Positions 33,862 to 42,160 of a stretch of 64,000 nt of DNA are shown here, one piece after another. The stretch is from Alicyclobacillus fastidiosus. Lineage in GTDB: Bacteria; Bacillota; Bacilli; Alicyclobacillales; Alicyclobacillaceae. The translations under genes were made by a program, and so were the position numbers. The stretch lies in contig NZ_CP104067.1 of NCBI RefSeq assembly GCF_026651875.1, positions 1,178,001-1,242,000 of the forward strand, read 5' to 3'. Each line of letters starts with the position of its first letter. Position 1 is the stretch's first letter. The notes beneath the pieces were generated by a model that worked only from the letters and a program-made list of their open reading frames with translations, was not told the DNA's origin and did no database searches.

Positions 33862-34128
33862 CTCCGTCAGGATGCAGTTCTCACTCGCGATGGTTGCGTT
33901 TGCAACAGCGATTAGGGGTGGATGGCAATTCGCTCATAGGCTTTACGCCTAGTGTAGCACACCGGTTCATTTGTCTCTTGCAACTCGCCTGTCGTGCTAG
34001 AATGGGAAGATAGGCTCGTAGGGATGGGCACGAACACAGGTGACGTTGCTTACAATGACCAAAAGCGCCGCACGGAGGATGACACCTTTGAGGCGTCGAT
34101 CACAATCTAAAGCTGGAGGCGACAGCGG
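33862..34128. other. Intergenic region upstream of cbiZ
   Basis: Contains the divergent promoters of the nitronate oxidoreductase gene and cbiZ. I looked for a cobalamin riboswitch and did not find the B12-box or its flanking motifs. Confidence 0.4.
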
Positions 34129-34917
34129 TTGAGGAGTACGTGGACGTTTCTCCACCCGTCAGAAGGACAGACGACACCCGATTGGTGGGGGCCTGGCAGA
34201 ATTCGCATCCGCGAGCATTCGGATGGGCTACACCTCGAGAGCCCGTATCGCATTCGGGCGATGAGTTCGGCTGTCGTGGGCGGCGGACTTTGCGATGTGC
34301 GCCACCTGTTCAACTTTCAGGTGGAGTCGGACTATGCGAGAGTAGATCCGGCGAACGACCTCGTCGAGCGCCTTGTCAATCGCGGCATCCGCCCCGAGGA
34401 TTCCCTCGCCCTGATGACTGCCGTGCGCGTCGCCGACGCGAGTTTTGTCAGTGCACAAGGCGACGGTTGGGAACTCCTCACGGTCGTCACGTGTGGATTT
34501 GGCAATGCGGCGAGTGTACAGGACGTCGACGAAATCGATGACGTGCGCGTCAAACGCACGATTGGCACCATCAACATCATCAGCGTCGTCCATGGCTGGT
34601 TGACAGACGGCGCCTTGGTGAACGCCGTGATGACCGCGACCGAGGCGAAAGCGTCTGCCCTGTCCGAGATGGGCATTCTCACGCGGTCGCACCAGCATCC
34701 GGCGACCGGGACGACGTCGGACGCCATCGTCATCGGTTCCGACCGCACGCCCGGTTGCACGCCCGTGGCGTACACCGGGCTTGCCACGCCATTCGGGCGA
34801 GCGCTGGCCAAGACGGTGTACCATGGGGTACTAGATTCTGGCGCGAAATACCGGGCCCGACTACTCGCGGCACAAACGCCCGCCGGGTACGCCCTGCGTC
34901 ATATCGACCCATTGTGA
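34129..34917 (+). CDS. cbiZ: Adenosylcobinamide amidohydrolase
   Basis: A 262-aa CbiZ protein. Conserved segments: MSSAVVGGGLCDVRHLFNF, ALMTAVRVADASFV, VVTCGFGNAASV, GTINIISVVHGWLTDGALVN, ATGTTSDAIVIGS and YTGLATPFGRALAKTVY. It cleaves the aminopropanol amide of adenosylcobinamide/pseudo-cobalamin, giving cobyric acid so that corrinoids with the wrong lower ligand can be rebuilt. The start is TTG 34129 with GGAGG nine bases upstream. It heads a three-gene run with cbiB and cobD, which provide the next steps, so the operon is a complete remodelling segment. Confidence 0.92.
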   Translation: MRSTWTFLHPSEGQTTPDWWGPGRIRIREHSDGLHLESPYRIRAMSSAVVGGGLCDVRHLFNFQVESDYARVDPANDLVERLVNRGIRPEDSLALMTAVRVADASFVSAQGDGWELLTVVTCGFGNAASVQDVDEIDDVRVKRTIGTINIISVVHGWLTDGALVNAVMTATEAKASALSEMGILTRSHQHPATGTTSDAIVIGSDRTPGCTPVAYTGLATPFGRALAKTVYHGVLDSGAKYRARLLAAQTPAGYALRHIDPL

Positions 34918-34938
34918 TGACAGGGAGGTCGTAGTTTC

Positions 34939-35934
34939 ATGGATTGGTTGAACCCCTGTCTGTTTACAGGTGTTGCGCTCCTGATTGACTATCTAGTCGG
35001 CGATCCGCCCCGCATCCCCCACCCGGTCGTCCTCATCGGCAGGTGGATTAAGTGTATCGACGAGTCGTGGAATCAACATCCGTCGGCGTTTGTGCGTTCG
35101 CGCATACTTGGGAGCATGTTGACGGTTGCGACCGTCGTCGGCGCGGGTGCCCTCACCTGGTTGATTCTCTATCTGCTGCACTTTGTCTCGCCGTGGCTCG
35201 CCATCCTGGCGAACGTGTGGCTGATTTCGACGACCATCGCGTGGCGCGGGCTCCTTAAGGCCGGACAGTCTGTACAAAAGGCGCTTCAACGCGATGGCAT
35301 CGAGGCCGGACGCGCGGCTGTCGCAATGATTGTCGGGCGCGACACGGCACATCTCGACGAGGCCGAGGTGACCCGCGCCTGTGTGGAGACGCTCGCGGAG
35401 AACATCGTCGATGCGATTGTGTCCCCAGTGGTGTTCGGCTGCATCGGTGGTGCGCCCTTAGCGATGGCCTATCGCGCCGCGAATACACTGGATTCGATGG
35501 TCGGGTACAGGAGTGCGCGCCATCGCCATTTCGGCTGGTCGTCGGCGCGGTTGGACGACCTGTTGAACTACGTTCCTGCGCGGTTGACGGCGCTTCTCTT
35601 GTTTGTCGCCATCGCCCTGTGCAAGGGCCATGCCCACCGGGCCTGGCGCACCTGGCGCCGGGATGCGCACTTACACCCCAGTCCCAACAGTGGCATCCCC
35701 GAATCGATGGTGGCGGGCGCACTTGGCGTGCAGTTGGGCGGTCAAAACGTATACGATGGCGTACTGTCCAATCGCGCGACGATGGGCGACGCCACGCGTT
35801 CTCTCGAGTCCGCGGACATTCGGAGGACGGCACACCTGGTCAGCGCCGTTTCGTGGGTGTTGTTCGCAGCCGCTCTCGTCGCTGCTGGCGTCTGGTGGGG
35901 CTTTGCAGAGGGCGTGCGCCCGTGGGGCGCGTAA
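34939..35934 (+). CDS. cbiB: Adenosylcobinamide-phosphate synthase
   Basis: A 331-aa integral membrane protein of the CbiB/CobD family: DYLVGDPPRIPHPVVLIGRW at the start, RDTAHLDEAEVTRACVETLA in the middle and several membrane helices (LTWLILYLLHFVSPWLAIL; VSAVSWVLFAAALVAAGVWW). It joins adenosylcobyric acid to (R)-1-aminopropan-2-ol O-phosphate, the product made by CobD next door. ATG 34939 follows GGGAGG, 21 bases after cbiZ. The C-terminal half is typical (SGIPESMVAGALGVQLGG-type segment). Confidence 0.93.
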   Translation: MDWLNPCLFTGVALLIDYLVGDPPRIPHPVVLIGRWIKCIDESWNQHPSAFVRSRILGSMLTVATVVGAGALTWLILYLLHFVSPWLAILANVWLISTTIAWRGLLKAGQSVQKALQRDGIEAGRAAVAMIVGRDTAHLDEAEVTRACVETLAENIVDAIVSPVVFGCIGGAPLAMAYRAANTLDSMVGYRSARHRHFGWSSARLDDLLNYVPARLTALLLFVAIALCKGHAHRAWRTWRRDAHLHPSPNSGIPESMVAGALGVQLGGQNVYDGVLSNRATMGDATRSLESADIRRTAHLVSAVSWVLFAAALVAAGVWWGFAEGVRPWGA

Positions 35935-36001
35935 CGGCCGCTTTGAACAGAACCGTGCGACAGAAGGTACGGCATTTCATTCATCTAGTGAGGAGAGTCA
36001 C

Positions 36002-37096
36002 ATGGCACACGGCGGAAAAGTGTACGAGTATGCGGATACGCACGGGATCGATTTGGCGAGCGTGTTGGATTTTAGCGCGAATATCAATCCGCTTGGACCT
36101 CCACAGCGGGTCCTCGTGGCGATAGAAAGGGCGTTACCCCACGTGGTCCACTACCCTGACGCCAGGCATTTTGCGGTCAAGGAAGTCGTCGCGCGAGCGC
36201 ACGGTCTGCGGGCGTCGTCCGTGCTCTGTGGCAATGGGGCGACTGAGGTGATGGAGCTCGTGTTTCGCGCGGTGCGCCCGTCGCGGACGTTCGTGTTAAA
36301 TCCGGCGTTCTCCGAGTACGCAGACATCGCTCGTCGCGTGGGTTCCATGCCGACCGCTCTTTCTTTGACGCGCGCGGACGGAGCGTGGTCACTGCCGCTG
36401 GAAGCCCTCGACCGGCAACTTCAGCCGGGCCATCTGGTCGTTATCAACACCCCGCACAACCCGACGAGCAGCGTGTGGCCGTGGCCGACCTTGAAGGCGT
36501 GCGTGGAGCGCTGGTGTGGGCGAGGGGTGTTTGTCGTCATCGACGAGTCGTTTATTGACTTTCTGCCGGACGGACGAGAGATTTCCGCCATCGCGGACGC
36601 TGCCGTGGCAGAGCGGTTGTTCGTCGTCAGATCCGCCACCAAAATCTACTCCATCCCTGGCCTGCGCTTTGGCTTCGGCGTCGGACACGAGGAGTTTGTG
36701 CGCGAAATCGAGCGCAATCGCGACGGCTGGAGCGTGAATGCACTGGCGCAGGCAGCGGCTTGCGCGGCGTATGAAGACGCGGCTTTCCTCGAGGCGACAC
36801 ACAGGTGGCTCGAGGAGGAGAAGGTGTATCTCGAGAACACTTGGGGTGCGGATATGCGGCTCATCTGGCATGCGCCAGGCGCGAACTTTTTCCTCGTCGA
36901 CTTTCGGTCGACGGAGGTAGCACAAAAGGTCGTGCAAGCGCTCGTCGAGCAGGGGATCTTCTGTCGACGCTGTGATGATTTCCAAGGTCTTGGCGCCCGC
37001 TACGTGCGCTTTGCGATTCGCTCGCACGCCGACAACGTACGGTTGCGGCAGGCCGTGGCGGACGCGATGGACGGACTGGACCGGTCAATTCCGTAA
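36002..37096 (+). CDS. cobD: L-threonine-O-3-phosphate decarboxylase
   Basis: A 364-aa PLP enzyme of fold type I, class I/II aminotransferase-like. Segments: LDFSANINPLGPPQRVL at the start, HYPDARHFAVKE, LCGNGATEVMELVF, TPHNPTSSVWPW, DESFIDFLPD and the PLP lysine in RSATKIYSIPGLRFGFG. It makes (R)-1-aminopropan-2-ol phosphate from threonine phosphate for CbiB. I place the start at ATG 36002 (GAGGAG just upstream); longer readings overlap cbiB and lack a site. The end overlaps the convergent thioesterase gene by 12 bases. Confidence 0.92.
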   Translation: MAHGGKVYEYADTHGIDLASVLDFSANINPLGPPQRVLVAIERALPHVVHYPDARHFAVKEVVARAHGLRASSVLCGNGATEVMELVFRAVRPSRTFVLNPAFSEYADIARRVGSMPTALSLTRADGAWSLPLEALDRQLQPGHLVVINTPHNPTSSVWPWPTLKACVERWCGRGVFVVIDESFIDFLPDGREISAIADAAVAERLFVVRSATKIYSIPGLRFGFGVGHEEFVREIERNRDGWSVNALAQAAACAAYEDAAFLEATHRWLEEEKVYLENTWGADMRLIWHAPGANFFLVDFRSTEVAQKVVQALVEQGIFCRRCDDFQGLGARYVRFAIRSHADNVRLRQAVADAMDGLDRSIP

Positions 37097-37507
37097 GTCA
37101 GGGACCCCAAGCGGGCCGACGGCGTGCTCCCCGAGTGCTGCTCTGGCTTCTTCCCAGATGGGCATCGCGCACTGTTTTTCGTAGTCGTAGGCAATCAGGC
37201 TGCCCTCTGCTCGCGCGACCCAGGCGCCACTTTCGTCTTGAATCGCGTGGTGCACGGAGAAACTGGAGTTGCCAATGCGTGGGATCCACGTGGTGACCGT
37301 CAATTGTTGTGCATAGGTGACTTGTGCCAGAAAGTCGCAGCGGGTGGAGGCGACAATCAAGTTCCACTTGTCGAGGGAGAGCGACGGGTTAAACAGTCGG
37401 AACACGTCAATTCGGGCATCTTCCATATAGTTCAAATATTGTGTGTTGTTGACGTGCCCGAGGCCATCACATTCGGAAAAGCGCACCTGAATCAATCGAG
37501 TAAACAT
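37085..37507 (-). CDS. Acyl-CoA thioesterase, 4HBT/hotdog family
   Basis: A 140-aa hotdog-fold thioesterase: QVRFSECDGLGHVNNTQYLN (active-site Asp and the D-x-x-G-H-V-N-N motif), then YMEDARIDVF, YAQQLTVTTWIPRIGNSSF and VARAEGSLIAYDYE. It hydrolyses acyl-CoA thioesters in the cytoplasm; chain specificity is not predictable. ATG 37507 follows a GGAGTG-type site. It is convergent with cobD, and divergent from the GGDEF-EAL gene. Ordinary single gene. Confidence 0.88.
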   Translation of the reverse strand: MFTRLIQVRFSECDGLGHVNNTQYLNYMEDARIDVFRLFNPSLSLDKWNLIVASTRCDFLAQVTYAQQLTVTTWIPRIGNSSFSVHHAIQDESGAWVARAEGSLIAYDYEKQCAMPIWEEARAALGEHAVGPLGVPDLRN

Positions 37508-37662
37508 GTCTTCACTCCTGGACCAAAGATAATCTCTATCCTAACAAGGGAGAATGAGAAAGCGAAGGTCGAATTTAGAAGGAACCTGGAGAATGACAGA
37601 GAAAACATATCACCATCTCGATCATATGAATTGAATTTCTGTCATTATTGGAGTCGGTGAAA

Positions 37663-40206
37663 ATGGTCTCAAATGGGCCACTGCGTTTGGATATCAGAGA
37701 TGTCTCGACGGCGGTCATGGAATACATATCGGACTTGCTAGTGGTCCTTTCCCCCGATGGATGCATTTGCGAAGCGTCGCCGTCCGTGTATCGGAACCTT
37801 GGCGTGACAGGACATGGTCTCATTGGTACACCGCTGCGAGAGCACATCCATCCGGAGGATGTCGTTCAATTCGAACGCTTACTGACCGACGTCCGAAACG
37901 CGCCCGCGAGCGGAGTCCGCCACGCAAAGTGGCGATGCTTACACGAGGAATCTGGGCCGCTCTTCCTAGCGGTGGACGTCATTCCGAAAGCGGACGGCGC
38001 CGGGGAGCTTCAGTGGGTCCTCCTGTGCGCCCGAAACATCACCCAGGAGCGCCGGATTCAGGCGCAAATTCATCGAAGTGAACAAGTCTACAAATCCCTT
38101 TTTGAATATAACGCCGACGCGGTCTTTGCACTGGATCTTGAAGGCCGTTTCGTGGAAGTGAACAAGGCGTGCGAGCGCGTTTCCGGTTACGCTGTTGAGG
38201 CACTCCAGGGAACTGCGTTTTATCCCCTGATAGCCCCTGTGGAGTTAGCGGTCGTCAACCAGAATTTTGTCCGTGCGTGCCGCGGGGAGCCTAGCAATCA
38301 TGATGTCACCATCATTCACCGCTCGGGAGAGCGGGTCGTGTTGAATGTCACCAGCTTGCCCATCACAGTGGATGGCCAGGTTGTCGGCATCTACGGCATC
38401 GCCAAAGACATCACGTCGATTCGTCACAAGGAGAAACTCTTGCTCGTCCAAAAATCCGTGTCGGAATCGATTGCGGCCGGTGACGACGTCGAGCACGTTC
38501 TACAGCAGATCACAGAGTGCGCCGGAGAGCTGTTCGAGGACTGTATCCCGTGCATCATGCTGGTCAGTGAACGCGGTGACGCCCTGCTGCCTGCAGCTTG
38601 TTCGGATAAGCTATCGATGCAATACATCGGCGCCTTGGACGCGGTGCCGATAAACCCCAATGCCGGAAGTTATGGGGCAGCCGCTTACAACAACAAACCG
38701 GTCGTCGTCACGGATATCGAAGTGGATCCCCTGTGGCAGAATTATCGCTCCCTGGCTCGCGCCGAAGGGCTGCGCGCATGCTTCGCGGTGCCGATTTTGT
38801 CCGATGACCACCAAGTCGTTGGGACATTCGGTGTCTACTACAAGACGAGAAAGCAACCCACAGGGGAGGTCATGGAAGCGCTGAAGACCTTCTCACACTT
38901 GGCGGGACTGGCCATCGTTCGACATCAGCATGCGGCCAAGCTGCACGCATTGGCCAATACGGATCCACTTACAGGGCTGCCGAACCGTCGTTATTTTATG
39001 GATAGGCTGCGCTCTGCGGTCCAGGCGGGAGAGCAGGTCGGACTTATCTTTCTCGATCTCGACCGGTTTAAGTGGATCAACGACACCTTGGGGCACACGT
39101 TTGGCGACAAGGTTCTCGTAGAGTATGTGCGCCGGGTGAGTTCATGCCTCGACACACGAGCGCTCTTTTCTCGCCTTGGCGGTGATGAGTTCGCGGTGAT
39201 TGTGCCAGACGTGACTACGGAGCAAGACGTGATGGCCGTGGCCGAGCGGGTTTTGCGGCTGTCCGACAAATTGGTCCACATCGACGGGCACAACTTGCGC
39301 GTGACCTCGAGTATCGGAACGTACTTGTCGCCCGATGCGGAATGTGACGTCGAAGCGTTGCTCAGCAATGTGGACACCGCGTTGTACACGGCGAAAAACA
39401 GCGGGCGGAACAACATCAAACGATTTGATCCAAACATGAAATTTGTCACGTATGACCGACTGGTCATGGAAAGTGACATTCAGAGCGCCATCGACCAAGA
39501 GCAGTTCTACATGGTCTATCAACCAAAGTTTCACGCAGCTGACGGCCGCATCACTGGCGTCGAGGCGTTAATTCGGTGGAATCATCCGCGGGAAATGCTC
39601 ATTTCCCCAGGCGATTTCATCCCAGTGGCCGAACAGGCGGGGCTCATCAGCAGCGTCGACGAGTGGGTACTCCGTGAAGTCTGTCGGCAAATTCAGGTGT
39701 GGGCCCGCCACGGGCTCGAGATACCTGTGAGTGTGAATATCTCACAGATTCACTTTCAGCAGTTTGATTTCGGAGACAGGCTCCGCCGAACCATCGAGCA
39801 GTACGGCGTCAAGGCCGGCCTCATCGACATCGAGATCACGGAAACGGCACTGATGCAGCACGCGACAGAAGCGCACGTTTTCGCAAAACTCCAAGAGCTC
39901 GGAGATATCGGCGTGACCGTATCGATTGATGACTTTGGCATCGGGCACAGCTCGCTGAACCTCTTGCGCAAATTCCCTGTGGATTTCCTGAAGATTGACC
40001 AGAGTTTCGTTCAAGATCACCAAAAGCCCGACATCGTGACGGCCATCATCCAGCTTGGTCACAGCCTTTGCATGCGCGTGGTAGCCGAGGGCGTGGAGTC
40101 GCAGGTGGAGCTGGACTTCTTAACGGCACAGGGGTGCGACGAGATTCAAGGTTACTTGTTGGCCAGACCGATGGCGCCGGAGGATATTGTCCGCACATAC
40201 GCATGA
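37663..40206 (+). CDS. PAS-PAS-GAF-GGDEF-EAL c-di-GMP signalling protein
   Basis: An 847-aa cytoplasmic protein. Order: PAS (about 20-140), second PAS (about 145-260, SLFEYNADAVFALDLEGRF), GAF (about 265-420), GGDEF (about 425-590, DPLTGLPNRRYFMDRL and intact RLGGDEFAVI), and EAL (about 600-845, GVEALIRWNHP; IEITETALM; SIDDFGIGHSSLNLL; VVAEGVESQVELDFL). Both catalytic motifs are intact, so it could make and cleave c-di-GMP, with sensing through PAS/GAF. There is no membrane segment. ATG 37663 is preferred (GGAG nine bases upstream) over TTG 37648. Works in the same signalling system as the HD-GYP protein at 44226. Confidence 0.93.
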   Translation: MVSNGPLRLDIRDVSTAVMEYISDLLVVLSPDGCICEASPSVYRNLGVTGHGLIGTPLREHIHPEDVVQFERLLTDVRNAPASGVRHAKWRCLHEESGPLFLAVDVIPKADGAGELQWVLLCARNITQERRIQAQIHRSEQVYKSLFEYNADAVFALDLEGRFVEVNKACERVSGYAVEALQGTAFYPLIAPVELAVVNQNFVRACRGEPSNHDVTIIHRSGERVVLNVTSLPITVDGQVVGIYGIAKDITSIRHKEKLLLVQKSVSESIAAGDDVEHVLQQITECAGELFEDCIPCIMLVSERGDALLPAACSDKLSMQYIGALDAVPINPNAGSYGAAAYNNKPVVVTDIEVDPLWQNYRSLARAEGLRACFAVPILSDDHQVVGTFGVYYKTRKQPTGEVMEALKTFSHLAGLAIVRHQHAAKLHALANTDPLTGLPNRRYFMDRLRSAVQAGEQVGLIFLDLDRFKWINDTLGHTFGDKVLVEYVRRVSSCLDTRALFSRLGGDEFAVIVPDVTTEQDVMAVAERVLRLSDKLVHIDGHNLRVTSSIGTYLSPDAECDVEALLSNVDTALYTAKNSGRNNIKRFDPNMKFVTYDRLVMESDIQSAIDQEQFYMVYQPKFHAADGRITGVEALIRWNHPREMLISPGDFIPVAEQAGLISSVDEWVLREVCRQIQVWARHGLEIPVSVNISQIHFQQFDFGDRLRRTIEQYGVKAGLIDIEITETALMQHATEAHVFAKLQELGDIGVTVSIDDFGIGHSSLNLLRKFPVDFLKIDQSFVQDHQKPDIVTAIIQLGHSLCMRVVAEGVESQVELDFLTAQGCDEIQGYLLARPMAPEDIVRTYA

Positions 40207-40422
40207 GTCGGCCGCGAGGGCACTCGTACGTTTACTTTGGCAAGGTGAAATTTACGGCATCCGAATCTATCACATTGGAGATACTATTTTGATGCAACCG
40301 CACCTCGGCTGCTTTTTACAGGTCGCGGCGAGGCCATCACCGCGAGCGGCGACCGTCCGCCATCTACACGGTACGATTCCGACGCGCGATCGTCTCTGGG
40401 GAAGGACGTGAGGAGGGGTTTG

Positions 40423-40746
40423 ATGTTTGGGCGAAATCGGCGAGACATCGAGTTGAGCGAACCAGATATCGCAGACGCGTGTTGTGACTTTATCGCCAAT
40501 CGACTCAATTGCATGCCGCAGGACGTCGTGGTTCAGTTGACGTTTAGCGACGAGGATGGGTTCGGCGCAGATATCACGGTTCGAGGCGTTCGTGAGAATT
40601 CCATGCAACAGTTAGATCTCGTTGACGCGATTCAAGAGTACGTGGCCGAGCGCGAGCGGTATCGCAGCGCAAAGAACAATGTGACACACGTGGAACTACA
40701 GTTTTCTGACCATCGCGGAGTCTACGCGCAAGTGCGCTATTTGTGA
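40423..40746 (+). CDS. YxcD-like DUF2653 protein
   Basis: A 107-aa protein of the DUF2653 (YxcD) family: LSEPDIADACCDFIANRLNC, then the beta segment QDVVVQLTFSDEDGFGADIT and the helix LVDAIQEYVAER, ending HVELQFSDHRGVYAQVRY. Function is unknown. I choose ATG 40423 because AGGAGG lies six bases upstream; the longer GTG reading has no site. It precedes the CorC-type gene by about 50 bases and may be in the same transcript. Confidence 0.8.
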   Translation: MFGRNRRDIELSEPDIADACCDFIANRLNCMPQDVVVQLTFSDEDGFGADITVRGVRENSMQQLDLVDAIQEYVAERERYRSAKNNVTHVELQFSDHRGVYAQVRYL

Positions 40747-40798
40747 TTTGCGGCCACCTGTCTGAACGGAGGTGAAGTCCCCCACCAGGGGCAAGTTG

Positions 40799-42088
40799 TT
40801 GAACAGTACTTCAGCACTGGTCAATATCATCCTGATTTTCGTGTTGGTATTTCTGAACGGGTTTTTCGTAGCCGCCGAGTTCGGCCTGGTCAAGGTGCGT
40901 TCGAGTCGGATCGACGAACTGGTCACGCAGGGCCACAAGCGAGCCAGAATGGCGAAGGGTGTCATCGCCCACTTACATACGTATCTATCCGTCTGTCAAC
41001 TTGGGATTACGCTGACGTCGCTGGGGCTCGGTTGGATCGGGGAACCGACGGTGGCGCACCTATTGGAGGGCCCACTCACGCGAGTTGGCCTAGGCGATGC
41101 CGTCGACACCATCTCGTACATCGTGAGCTTTGTGGTCATCACCTATGTTCATATCGTCCTGGGTGAAATGACGCCGAAATCACTCGCCATTCATCGTTCG
41201 GACGCAGTAGTGCTCAATGCCGCGCCAGTTCTATCCGTCCTCAGCAAGCTCATGTACCCGTTTATCTGGGTGTTCAACGGCTCCGCCAACGCTTTCCTCA
41301 GATTTAGTGGAATGAATGTCACAGAAGAAGACGGAGAGGCCTATACGGAGCATGAGCTGCGAATTTTGATGAATGAGAGCCACAAGAGCGGCTTGATTGA
41401 CAGCACTGAAATGGCGTTGCTCGACAACATTTTCGAGTACTCAGACAGGATTGCTCGGGAGATCATGATCCCGCGCGTCGACATCATTGCCATTTCTGCG
41501 GATGCTTCCGAGCAGGAAATCATGCGTCTAATCACCGAGCATGAGCACACCCGGTACCCGGTGGCCGACGGCGACAAGGACCATATCATCGGTTATATCC
41601 ACGTGAAGGACATGTACGTGAGGGAGAGCGGACGGAACGTCATGGATTGCATCAGGCCGATGATCAAAGTTCCAGAGACCACAGAAATTCACGATGTGTT
41701 GCGCGACATGCAAAAGTCCAGGACGCAGATTGCCATCGTCGTGGACGAGTATGGCGGCACTGCGGGGCTCGTCACCATGGAGGATATCATTGAGGAGTTG
41801 GTGGGCGAAATCCAAGACGAATTCGACGACGAACTGGCACCCGTGGTGAAATTGGGGCAAGAGTACTCGGTAGACGGGCGACTTCTCATGGATGAAGTGG
41901 TCGATTTGCTGGGGCTTGCGTTCCATCCTATCGATGTGGACACCGTCGGCGGCTTCGTCATCTCCCGCCTGCGCAAGATTCCGGAACAAGGGGATTCGGT
42001 GGTCCAAGGCGAGTTTACGTTTACTGTCGAGCGAGCGGAACAAGGGCGCGTCACAAGGGTTCGCATCAGCGGCCCGAATCCCTCCTAA
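40799..42088 (+). CDS. CorC/HlyC-type membrane protein (DUF21-CBS pair)
   Basis: A 429-aa hemolysin-family membrane protein. N-terminal DUF21 domain with about four helices (VNIILIFVLVFLNGFFVAAE; LSVCQLGITLTSLGLGWIGE; VLGEMTPKSLAI), two CBS domains (IMIPRVDIIAISADASEQEI; DVLRDMQKSRTQIAIVVDEY with GGTAGLVTMEDIIEELVGEI) and a C-terminal CorC_HlyC transporter-associated domain. These proteins are linked to magnesium efflux. I take TTG 40799 (AGGGG upstream) as the start; GTG 40772 is the longer option. A terminator follows at 42099. Confidence 0.9.
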   Translation: MNSTSALVNIILIFVLVFLNGFFVAAEFGLVKVRSSRIDELVTQGHKRARMAKGVIAHLHTYLSVCQLGITLTSLGLGWIGEPTVAHLLEGPLTRVGLGDAVDTISYIVSFVVITYVHIVLGEMTPKSLAIHRSDAVVLNAAPVLSVLSKLMYPFIWVFNGSANAFLRFSGMNVTEEDGEAYTEHELRILMNESHKSGLIDSTEMALLDNIFEYSDRIAREIMIPRVDIIAISADASEQEIMRLITEHEHTRYPVADGDKDHIIGYIHVKDMYVRESGRNVMDCIRPMIKVPETTEIHDVLRDMQKSRTQIAIVVDEYGGTAGLVTMEDIIEELVGEIQDEFDDELAPVVKLGQEYSVDGRLLMDEVVDLLGLAFHPIDVDTVGGFVISRLRKIPEQGDSVVQGEFTFTVERAEQGRVTRVRISGPNPS

Positions 42089-42098
42089 AGTGGGGATG

Positions 42099-42146
42099 GC
42101 GCCGCCTGCCGCCTATCGACGAAGGCGGCAGGGGGCGTCTCGTTTT
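42099..42146. terminator. GC-rich terminator between convergent genes
   Basis: GCCGCCTGCCGCC, 10-base loop, GGCGGCAGGGGGC, then TCTCGTTTT on the plus strand. Confidence 0.7.
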
Positions 42147-42160
42147 GGCCGGATTGCAAT

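Noticed and set aside
33862..34128. Cobalamin riboswitch before cbiZ
   Set aside because: No B12-box or conserved flanking elements could be found by eye.
35603..36001. Longer cobD reading frame starting inside cbiB
   Set aside because: No ribosome binding site; the conserved enzyme begins at ATG 36002 with GAGGAG just upstream.
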